From an uncultured Persicobacter sp. (lineage in GTDB: Bacteria > Bacteroidota > Bacteroidia > Cytophagales > Cyclobacteriaceae), in assembly GCA_947498325.1 (NCBI GenBank), contig CANMKE010000001.1, positions 558,001 through 622,000 on the forward strand: a stretch of DNA of 64,000 nucleotides, read 5' to 3'. Made by a program: the position numbers and the translations under genes. Below, in pieces: positions 54,901 through 62,152 of the stretch. A model generated the notes under the pieces. It was not told where the DNA came from and ran no database searches. It saw only the letters and a program-made list of their open reading frames with translations. Every line of letters begins with the position of its first letter. The first letter of the stretch is position 1.

Positions 54901-55797
54901 GTTAATCTGTGGGCGGAATTTGTGCCGACTTCCGTAACGCTGACGGTAGTTGGTGGAACAGGAAGCGGTGATTATGAAGTGGGGGAAGCGGTAAGCATTA
55001 CTGCTGATGCTGCCGACGAAGGGTTGATGTTTGACCGTTGGACGGGGGCAGTAGCGACCATTTCGGATGTCAATCAGGCCTCCACAACCATGATCGTGCC
55101 TTCAAAAGACGCGGTGGTACAAGCGACCTACAAAACAGCCACTTACGCCCTGAATGTAGAAGGCGGAGAAGGCAGTGGGTTTTATCAGCTTGGCGATCGT
55201 ATCAGTATCAAGGCCGATGATCCTGCTGAGGGTTTTCTGTTCGATCAGTGGACGGGTGATGTAGCAGCACTTGATGATGCTGGCGACCGTGAAACCACCA
55301 TTACCATGCCTGCTGAAGAGGTAAATATCAAATCCTCATATCGGGAAATTGTGTACCTGTTGAAAGTGATTAACGGGACCAATGAAGGCAGATACCCAAA
55401 GGGGGAAATCGTTACGATTGAAGCGGATGCACCAGAAGAAGGCGCGCGCTTTGTGGCCTGGACAGGCGATACGGAATTTTTGGAAGATGCTACGGCACCC
55501 AAAACTGCCGTTACCATGCCTGCCCATGGCGTAAAGGTGGAGGCGACTTATGAAACACAGCCTCTAAATGCTTCCGATGAAACACAACTTGTCATTATGC
55601 CGAATCCTGCAAAAGGGCATTTCGTCATCCCTTCCTTAGATCAAAAAACGACCATCAATATTTTTAGTCCGCAGGGAGCCTTAATTCAGCAGTCCACTAC
55701 CGATAATCAGGGGCGCGTAGATATTTCAGGCCTTCAGTCAGGAATTTATATTGTTCAGTTTGGAGTGAAAAGCACCAAGCTGATCGTTACTCATTAG
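51940..55797 (+). CDS. BNR/GH74-like beta-propeller protein with InlB-type repeats and T9SS tail, copy 1
   Basis: About 1285 residues from the ATG at 51940 (signal peptide 'YTYFFLLLFFGFYPAQSSFAQ'). The mature start 'WESLNPGGGGQIQDLYFD' and 'SSDMEGIYRSDDFGNSW' (Asp62) resemble GH74/sortilin-type propellers; BNR Asp-box-like repeats recur ('IYISRDAGSSWESV', 'GVYQSTNQGRSFTLI', 'MLQSFDYGYSWSSE'). The propeller covers ~20-840. A ~70-residue domain follows, then four divergent InlB B-repeat modules (~925-1205; 'Y..G..V.I.AD..EG..F..W.G' with 'TTI.MPA.....A.Y'). A T9SS sorting domain ends it ('VIMPNPAKGHFVIP', 'SGIYIVQF'). Whether it cleaves or only binds glycan is open. Confidence 0.85.
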   Translation: MKLHYTYFFLLLFFGFYPAQSSFAQQFGDADQWESLNPGGGGQIQDLYFDQLKEGRMWFSSDMEGIYRSDDFGNSWQHVSRDLIHSMSFTMKQSHNGSRMYQGGLFNANISDNADADDPKNITWTPIPITEGDAIAAIAISSDDQTVVLAPGWQNKDPQKCQKALLEPVQDLTTDKFNGKRNIYISRDAGSSWESVNYEAEEGYRHVFGVAIHPQNDHIFIGSASGVYQSTNQGRSFTLIPEPADALRGAGYANSCNNRPDGGSRGLTIDPTGKHLYAVYQTQGGSNYLDKRWAVYHASIGEDGAVGDWEKIMTGLQDNCEWYNPKVDPRSTANSQKLMVGVVWGNNVNRVGLWENTLNFDEQDALVSDQWEWIIDKPSTANCFDFEIGWEDRGFIVRAFDYAPLSWSNPAILAMGGMNVFLGNPANEGFPCTPGSWKEVYGMVVPSEASTHTMSRTRGFASPYAYDMSAYKNYMVQGNADHGMLQSFDYGYSWSSEAGPSNVTNAMATLIIEGDNPLVLVDGRVGWGAPSPVSGGLYAHRLNLEKMGNASDWKLIGGSSSSSAATTNGLPSRNYRVITNDPSIPQRVYIGTRGASWTGTKGGIYLADDISAVYEGQENWRKITDSSFDNFDVRDVWVDPYDSDYIYCAGHHSGNSGRIFRGKRNADGSYTWTDLPSSFNKGTTDLYAWDRGNGSSWLVAATTINNVYGIYINKSPQAANFNTAAAWEYTGFDTEASLEIRPEKWQVRERTINIGGLAAYGDYIVACTMIGTHKKGLGVFLAKVTDDENLSWSDWTYSGKNQVSMPHPMTNQAKIFIENDTPYYYVATAGIGPWRRSLPVTDCDLSLPKSTLVFPAEGGSQSITVGGAADFELAVNHDFITVAKNGRTLTITVAPYGDVVDRQGVLAVMGCGSEHLSIIQEAAESKKYELILKNATGAGFYEAGQQVTVSANADEGAGVFLNWAGATFVLGQALEEREQTFVMPERNVNLWAEFVPTSVTLTVVGGTGSGDYEVGEAVSITADAADEGLMFDRWTGAVATISDVNQASTTMIVPSKDAVVQATYKTATYALNVEGGEGSGFYQLGDRISIKADDPAEGFLFDQWTGDVAALDDAGDRETTITMPAEEVNIKSSYREIVYLLKVINGTNEGRYPKGEIVTIEADAPEEGARFVAWTGDTEFLEDATAPKTAVTMPAHGVKVEATYETQPLNASDETQLVIMPNPAKGHFVIPSLDQKTTINIFSPQGALIQQSTTDNQGRVDISGLQSGIYIVQFGVKSTKLIVTH

Positions 55798-55826
55798 TGT
55801 TTAATTAAAGAGGGTATTCTTCCCTC

Positions 55827-55862
55827 AGCCCACGATATTTTGGTAGATCGTGGGCTTTTTTT
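55827..55862 (+). terminator. Terminator after propeller copy 1
   Basis: AGCCCACGAT / ATCGTGGGCT is followed by T7. Confidence 0.93.
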
Positions 55863-55973
55863 GTTTTTAAACTTTTTGTTTTCAATGCTCTTTATCCAGG
55901 AATTGCTTCTTCGCCGAATAAATCGGTTATCATAAATATTAATCCCGAGCAGGACGACAATTAACCTGATGAT

Positions 55974-56240
55974 CTATCGCGCGACTCCGTCTCGTGAGAA
56001 CCTCATCGAGGCTACGAATTAACCCATTGACCTATCGCGCGACTCCGTCTCGTGAGCAGCTCATCAAGCCTACAAATAACCTCAATGATCTATCGCGAGA
56101 CTCTGTCTCGTGACAAGCTTATCAAGGCTGCGAATTATTCCAATGACCTACCCGCGACTCCGTCTCGTGAGCAGCTCATCAAGGTTCCGAATTATTCCAA
56201 TGATCTATCTCGCGACTCTGTCTCGTGAGAAGCTAATGGT
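55974..56240. repeat. Five-copy 57-58-bp tandem repeat with internal hairpins
   Basis: Units begin at 55974, 56032, 56090, 56148 and 56205 (spacing 58, 58, 58, 57). Each carries a CGCGACTCCGTCTCGTGAG-like core that forms a 6-bp stem with a 3-nt loop (perfect as CGAGAC-TCT-GTCTCG in unit 3, one mismatch in the others). A second dyad TGAGC-A-GCTCA occurs in units 2 and 4. Conserved sequence runs across the whole unit, so it is not a CRISPR array, and the period is not a multiple of three, so it is not coding. Confidence 0.85.
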
Positions 56241-56712
56241 AAGAAGAATATTGCTCCCGAGTGGGATGCTTACAATAAATTTTGACCATGGACCCAACTT
56301 CCTGTTTTGATCGACGGCAGCCTTGAAAAATATTTTTTGGCCTTCAGTTCAAGATACTTTAGTGTTTTTTCGACTATAAAAAGGTCTTATTTCGGCAAGT
56401 GATAGAAAATATCACGGTAATTTCAGGCATTTTTCCTTGCAATATATTGGTGATGAAGATCCACCGTTCATAGAAGAGTATTCCTGATTTGGTAAGTAAT
56501 AGCCTGTTTTATAAGGGCTTGAGTTTTATTTCCGAGGAATTGAGGACATCTTGATCAGAGGGGAGATCAATAAAATTATATCAAATGGATAATTAAAAGA
56601 GTTCGGCGGTCATCTATAAGTGATTTGTAGCGCATTTGTATTAAAATAGTATGAAGAGAAAACCGGTCGGTATATGGCGGATCGTTTTCTGTCAACCTAT
56701 AAATGATACACA
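56241..56712. other. Spacer before propeller copy 2
   Basis: 472 nt of AT-rich sequence without a supported gene; presumably holds the promoter of the second propeller gene. Confidence 0.5.
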
Positions 56713-59700
56713 ATGATATTAAGACTACATTTTTTAAGCCTGTTTATTTTTTGTTGCTCCTTCATGGTCAGCGGTCAAAATTTTGGCGATGCAGATCAGT
56801 GGGAAAGTCTCAACCCTGGTGGGGGGGGGCAAATTCAGGACCTGTACTTTGATCGCCAAACGGAAGGGCGCATCTGGTTTTCTTCCGACATGGAAGGCAT
56901 TTACCGTTCAGATGATTTTGGTCAGCATTGGACCCATGTTAGCCGGGACCTTGTACATGGGATGTCTTTTACCCTGTTGCAGGAAAAGAATGGCAGCCGC
57001 ATGTATCAGGGCGGACTTTATGGAGCCAATATTTCTGACAACGCCTGGACGGACCATCCGCTTGAAGTTACCTGGGCAACGATTCCAATCACGGAAGGCG
57101 ACGCTATTGCCTCGATCGGGATCAGTTCCGACGACCAAATGGTTGTTTTGGCACCAGGCTGGCAAAATAAAGACCCTCAAAAATGTCAGAATGCCATTCT
57201 TGAACCTGTACAGGATTTAGCCTCAGGCAAGTTCAATGGTGTCCGAAATATTTACATCAGCCATGATGCAGGGATGAGTTGGGAAACTGCAGTTTATGAG
57301 CAGACTCCCGGCTATCGACATGTTTTCGGTGTGGCCGTTCACCCATTTTCAGATGATATTTATATAGGTGCCGCAAGTGGCGTTTACCGTTCGCAGGATC
57401 AGGGTGCTTCTTTTCAGCTTATAGATGCCCCCGAAAATGCTTTGAGAGGCGCTGGAGATGCCACCAATTGTAACAGTCGGCCTGACGGTGGATCTCGCGG
57501 GCTGACCATCGATGCCTCAGGGAAGCACCTGTATGCGGTTTATCAGACACAGGGCGGATCCAGTTACGAGGATAAAAGATGGGAAATATTTCATGCCAAT
57601 ATCCATGAGGATGGTACATTGGGCCAATGGACAAAGGTGATGAACAACCTGACCAATACGGCGGAGTGGTATAACCCCAAGGTAGACCCACGTTCAACGG
57701 CTACGGAACAAAAATTACTGATAGGAACCGTCTGGAGTAACAATGCCAATCGGGTAGGGCTCTGGGAAGCGACAATCAATTTTGATCAGCAAGATGAACT
57801 TCAGCAACATTCCTGGGAGAAAATTATTGAAAAACCAACCAAAGGCGCCAATGGAAATTGTTTTGAGTTTGAGGTGGGCTGGGAAGAACGTGCTTTTATC
57901 GTTCGTGCCTATGATTACGCTCCGAAAAGCTGGAACGCCCCTGCTATTGTTGCCATGGGTGGGATGAATGTCTTTTTGGGCGACCCTTTGGCCGATGGTT
58001 TTCCTTGTAGTGCAGCAAGCTGGCATGAGATTTACGGCGAAGTCATTCAAAGCTCAGCCACCAGCCATACCATGTCGCGAACAAGAGGATTCGCCTCGCC
58101 ATATGCCTACGATATGGATGTTTATGAAAATTACATGTTGCAGGGGAATGCCGATCATGGGCTTTTGCAGAGTTTTGATTATGGCTATTCATGGACTCCT
58201 GAAGAAGGACCACAGGGAGTAACCAATGTGATGTCGGTGCTGACAGTACCCACAGAAAGCCCAATGGTACTCGTAGATGCCCGAAAAGGTTTTGGGGCAC
58301 CAAGCCCTACCGCTGGAGCATTGTATGCTTTGAAATTGAACACGGAAATGCTGAATGATAAATCCGACTGGAAACTGATTGGTGGTGCCGTGCCTAATGG
58401 TGCCGGAGAAACTCAGGGGCTTCCTTCAAGAAATTTCAGGGTCATGACCCACGACAGTCATCAACTTGGAAGAGTATATGTGGGTACCCGTGGTATCGCT
58501 GGTACTGCCGACGGTGGAATATGGGTTGCTGAAGACATTGAGGCGGTGTATGATGGTACTCAGGACTGGCGAAAAATCACCCCTGAAGCCTTGGATGGTT
58601 TTGATATTCGTGATGTATGGGTGGACCCAACGGATGCCAGTTACCTCTTTGCCGCAGGGCACAATACGGGGGCTAATGGCCGGATTTTCCGTGGGCACCG
58701 CAACGACGAAGGGGTGTTCAGCTGGACCATTCTTCCAGACAGTTTCAACCGCTCTACCAACGACCTTTATGTTTGGAACCGTGGTAACGGACAGGTTTGG
58801 ATTGCCGCCATTACGTCCATCAATGGGCATTACGGTTTGTATTTGAATAAAAATCCTTACGCGGATAATTTTGACACTGCCGAAGCCTGGGAGTTTACCG
58901 GTTTTGATGCTGCCAAGTCTTTAAGCATTCGTCCTGAAAAATGGGCCGCAAATAGCCGAACCATAAATATTGGGGGCCTGGCCGCCGATGGCGATCACCT
59001 CGTGGTTTGTACCATGGTGAACAGCCACAAAAAAGGGCTGGGTGTGTTTTTAGCAACCGTAGATCAGGATTCAGAATTACAATGGTCTGACTGGACTTTC
59101 TCCGGGAAAAATGCCACCGCTATGCCACATGCCATGACCACGCAGGCAAAAATTATTCAGGAAAATGATCGTGCAGTTTATTATGTCGCTACGGCAGGCG
59201 TTGGCCCTTGGCGCCGCTCGTTGCCGCAGCAAAATGATTGTGATATTTTACTGACTGAAGATCAATTGACTTTCGATGCACAAGGGGGAACCGCGACCAT
59301 AGCCGTAACCAGTGATGAAGCATTTGATTTTGAGGTGGATCACGGTTTTGCCAAAGTGGAAAGGGAAGGAGATCAGCTGACCGTGGAGGTGGAACCTTAC
59401 GGCGGGGCGATTACACGCCATGCAGTGATTTCAGTCTATGGTTGCCAGTCCAAAAATATCGCGATTATTCAGCATGGAACCGCATCGCAGGGCATCGAAA
59501 CTTTTGGCCATTTGCCCGATTACGCGCCATGGCAACGTGGTGTTACTTTTGTAGGTAACCATGGGGTGAACTGGGCTTTGGAAGAAGTGTCGCGAACATC
59601 GGTTATTGACGGCAACACCCTGAGATTAAGAGGGCAAACCGGTAGCGGTGATAATTTGACCTCTGCAGAAATTAAAGGCATCATCCCGATCGGTTTTCAT

Positions 59701-61251
59701 ACCTTGAAATTTCAGGCACAGCAGAACCAAATGGGCGATGGGCGAGAAAATGGAGCTTTGGAGGTTTATTTGAACGGAACGCTTCTTCAGACGGTGGAAG
59801 TACCGATAAATCAGTCGGCAGCGGAGGAATTCAGTTGGGAAAATCTTGACATGGCCGCGGGCACAGAACTGAAAATTGTTTGTGTTAGTAATTCAAAATC
59901 ACCTGTCCATATCGATAATATCACCTGGATTGGCGAAGCGCCGAAGGTGGAGCTGACGATCGAAAACGGAAGTGGCTCCGGCTATTTTTCTGCTGGGGCA
60001 TCGGTAACCGTTCAGGCTGATGTGGCGCCCGAAGGCTTAGAATTTGTCGGCTGGGAAGGGGCAACTTTTATTTTGGAAGATGACCCGATGAATACCACGC
60101 AAACATTCACGATGCCTAATCGAAATATTTATCTACGTGCGCGTTTCGAACAACCACTCACGCTATTTAATTTGATGGTAAACCGCGGAGCAGGTAGCGG
60201 TCAGTATGAAGAAGGGGATGAGGTTGCAATTCGGGCGGAAACGCCGTTGGAAGGGGAGACATTTTTGGCCTGGTCAGGTGATACAGATTATGTTTCTGAT
60301 GTGAACTCTGCGGCAACAACAATCGTGATGCCTGCGCAGGACATCAGTCTTACAGCCACTTACGAAACCCTTCAATTTGAATTATCAGTAACCGATGGCA
60401 GCGGAAGTGGCCGTTATGCTGTTGGTGCTGAAGTTGATATTGTAGCTGATGCAGCACCTGAAGGTGAGGAGTTTAGTCATTGGTCTGGGGATGTTGAATA
60501 CTTGGAGAATTCGGAAGCGGCAAGCACAACACTGACGATGCCAGCGCAAGCGGTTGCTGTTGAGGCGATTTTTGAGGAGATCGGACAGTCATATACTTTG
60601 ACAGTAACCGATGGCAGCGGAAGTGGCCGTTATGCTGTTGGTACTGAGGTTGCTATTGTAGCTGAAGCAGCGCCCGAGGGAACAACCTTTGCCCATTGGT
60701 CAGGTGATACAGATTATGTTTCTGATGTGAATTCTGCGGCAACAACAGTAGTAATGCCGGGGCAGGACATCTATCTCACAGCCACTTACGAAATCCTTCA
60801 ATTTGAATTATCAGTAACCGATGGCAGCGGAAGCGGCAATTATGCTGTTGGTACTGAGGTTGCTATTGTAGCCATTGAAGCACCCGAAGGTCAGGAGTTT
60901 AGTCATTGGTCTGGGGATGTTGAATACTTGGAGAATTCGGAAGCGGCAAGCACAACACTGACGATGCCAGCGCAAGCGGTTGCTGTTGAGGCAATTTTTG
61001 AGCAAATCCCTTTAGGAAGCCGCCAGGAATCGAGCAGTAAAATTTATCCTAACCCCGCTGCTGGTCAGTTTATGTTCAACGCCTCAGCCGCAGGAGGAAT
61101 GTTGATCATTTACAATGCGCTGGGCAAAACAGTGGCATCGATTCAAATTCAGGCGGACAGAAAGCCCATTAATGTTAGTCACTTGCCAGAAGGCATGTAT
61201 TTCGTGAGCTTCAATGGGCAGATCGAAAAGTTGCTGATCAAAAGAGATTAA
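56713..61251 (+). CDS. BNR/GH74-like beta-propeller protein with InlB-type repeats and T9SS tail, copy 2
   Basis: A 1512-residue paralog of the upstream propeller protein (signal 'HFLSLFIFCCSFMVSGQ'). The two align by eye along the propeller and the ~70-residue domain after it: the same 'FGDADQWESLNPGGGGQIQD', 'SSDMEGIYRSDDFG', 'GWQNKDPQKCQ', 'GGSRGLTID', 'SRTRGFASPYAYDM' and 'QGNADHGLLQSFDYGYSW'. This copy adds a ~150-residue beta-domain (~925-1080, CBM-like, 'YLNGTLLQTVEVP') and has five InlB-type modules (~1080-1425), the last four nearly identical in pairs at the DNA level. A T9SS tail ends it ('IYPNPAAGQFMFN', 'GMYFVSFN'). Secreted or surface-bound; catalytic status unknown. Confidence 0.87.
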   Translation: MILRLHFLSLFIFCCSFMVSGQNFGDADQWESLNPGGGGQIQDLYFDRQTEGRIWFSSDMEGIYRSDDFGQHWTHVSRDLVHGMSFTLLQEKNGSRMYQGGLYGANISDNAWTDHPLEVTWATIPITEGDAIASIGISSDDQMVVLAPGWQNKDPQKCQNAILEPVQDLASGKFNGVRNIYISHDAGMSWETAVYEQTPGYRHVFGVAVHPFSDDIYIGAASGVYRSQDQGASFQLIDAPENALRGAGDATNCNSRPDGGSRGLTIDASGKHLYAVYQTQGGSSYEDKRWEIFHANIHEDGTLGQWTKVMNNLTNTAEWYNPKVDPRSTATEQKLLIGTVWSNNANRVGLWEATINFDQQDELQQHSWEKIIEKPTKGANGNCFEFEVGWEERAFIVRAYDYAPKSWNAPAIVAMGGMNVFLGDPLADGFPCSAASWHEIYGEVIQSSATSHTMSRTRGFASPYAYDMDVYENYMLQGNADHGLLQSFDYGYSWTPEEGPQGVTNVMSVLTVPTESPMVLVDARKGFGAPSPTAGALYALKLNTEMLNDKSDWKLIGGAVPNGAGETQGLPSRNFRVMTHDSHQLGRVYVGTRGIAGTADGGIWVAEDIEAVYDGTQDWRKITPEALDGFDIRDVWVDPTDASYLFAAGHNTGANGRIFRGHRNDEGVFSWTILPDSFNRSTNDLYVWNRGNGQVWIAAITSINGHYGLYLNKNPYADNFDTAEAWEFTGFDAAKSLSIRPEKWAANSRTINIGGLAADGDHLVVCTMVNSHKKGLGVFLATVDQDSELQWSDWTFSGKNATAMPHAMTTQAKIIQENDRAVYYVATAGVGPWRRSLPQQNDCDILLTEDQLTFDAQGGTATIAVTSDEAFDFEVDHGFAKVEREGDQLTVEVEPYGGAITRHAVISVYGCQSKNIAIIQHGTASQGIETFGHLPDYAPWQRGVTFVGNHGVNWALEEVSRTSVIDGNTLRLRGQTGSGDNLTSAEIKGIIPIGFHTLKFQAQQNQMGDGRENGALEVYLNGTLLQTVEVPINQSAAEEFSWENLDMAAGTELKIVCVSNSKSPVHIDNITWIGEAPKVELTIENGSGSGYFSAGASVTVQADVAPEGLEFVGWEGATFILEDDPMNTTQTFTMPNRNIYLRARFEQPLTLFNLMVNRGAGSGQYEEGDEVAIRAETPLEGETFLAWSGDTDYVSDVNSAATTIVMPAQDISLTATYETLQFELSVTDGSGSGRYAVGAEVDIVADAAPEGEEFSHWSGDVEYLENSEAASTTLTMPAQAVAVEAIFEEIGQSYTLTVTDGSGSGRYAVGTEVAIVAEAAPEGTTFAHWSGDTDYVSDVNSAATTVVMPGQDIYLTATYEILQFELSVTDGSGSGNYAVGTEVAIVAIEAPEGQEFSHWSGDVEYLENSEAASTTLTMPAQAVAVEAIFEQIPLGSRQESSSKIYPNPAAGQFMFNASAAGGMLIIYNALGKTVASIQIQADRKPINVSHLPEGMYFVSFNGQIEKLLIKRD
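60271..61002 (+). repeat. Recent 426-bp intragenic duplication (two InlB modules)
   Basis: Sequence from 60271 recurs at 60697 (offset 426 bp = 142 codons = two 71-residue modules). 'CTTCAATTTGAATTATCAG' appears at ~60370 and ~60796, and the 'GGGGATGTTGAATACTTGG' block recurs near 60487 and 60912 with almost no change. The high DNA identity shows recent duplication or gene conversion. Confidence 0.9.
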
Positions 61252-61355
61252 GCCTATTGGTTTGGAATTAGGACTGAAAATGGCAGGAGCATTTCAAAAT
61301 CAATAACGCACTTACATTGAGGTTATTGATTGACGAATGACCACTAATATTAAAG

Positions 61356-61388
61356 CACACTACTTTATGGAGTAGTGTGTTTTTTTTG
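61356..61388 (+). terminator. Terminator after propeller copy 2
   Basis: CACACTACT, a short loop and AGTAGTGTG are followed by T9. Confidence 0.92.
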
Positions 61389-62152
61389 CTCGGTATGTAA
61401 ATAATGCAATTTCGATGGGTGATATTTTTGGTGGTCAAAATCATTCACTCAATTAAAAAAATGATTTTTTAATCAAAATTTTATGATTTAATTCAGTTTT
61501 TAACTTTATTCATGATAACGGTTGCTTTAGTTGATCTTTGATTAATTATATTTTACTTCTCATGGAAGGAGATCGTACCGGATTTATTATATTTTTTAAT
61601 GAAATAAACTTGATTTTGATATAGGGCAAAAGACAGCTTTCAGCCTTATAAGATTAGCAATCAAATTAAGGCTAATTAATACTTAGATTAAAAGTAGCAC
61701 AAGTAGCTGTGCTGTTTTGGGTGTTGCTTATTTTTTCACCCATTTTTATTTTTAAACATTTATTCATCAACCATCCCCCAGACTATGAATTCAACTTTAC
61801 AATTATCTTACCTATTTAAATTGTCCACACACCATGGTCGATACTCGGCCTTCAAAGGGTATTTTCAGATATTTTCAGCCACTTCTAATCTTTTATTTGG
61901 GTAAATAGGAGAGAAACAGCAGTAAATCTCAGCGGTTTTTGTAAGGTCGGGTATTTGTTGGTAATTCATTGTCAGTAAGTGTTTTATCCTGTCTTTTTAG
62001 CCTCTTAAAAACCTTTTGAAAAATAAAATGAGGTCTTCTGCTGTCATTTGGCTAAAAAAAAGTATACGGAAAAAATTTTTTATCATTATCGCATATGATT
62101 TTTTGAAAATGACAGCACATCGCAAGGTGTGTACCCAAACTATTTATACTAT
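61389..62152. other. Long leader region upstream of susC
   Basis: 764 nt, AT-rich, without a supported gene. Leaders of SusC genes in this phylum often carry extended 5' UTRs. No riboswitch or clear -7 TAnnTTTG element was identified. Confidence 0.5.

Noticed and set aside
55974-56240. Tandem array as a CRISPR
   Set aside because: No alternation of a constant repeat and unique spacers; the whole 58-bp unit is conserved, and no cas gene is near.
56110-56310. 66-residue frame across the tandem array
   Set aside because: The 58-bp period is not a multiple of three, so a repeated protein is not maintained.
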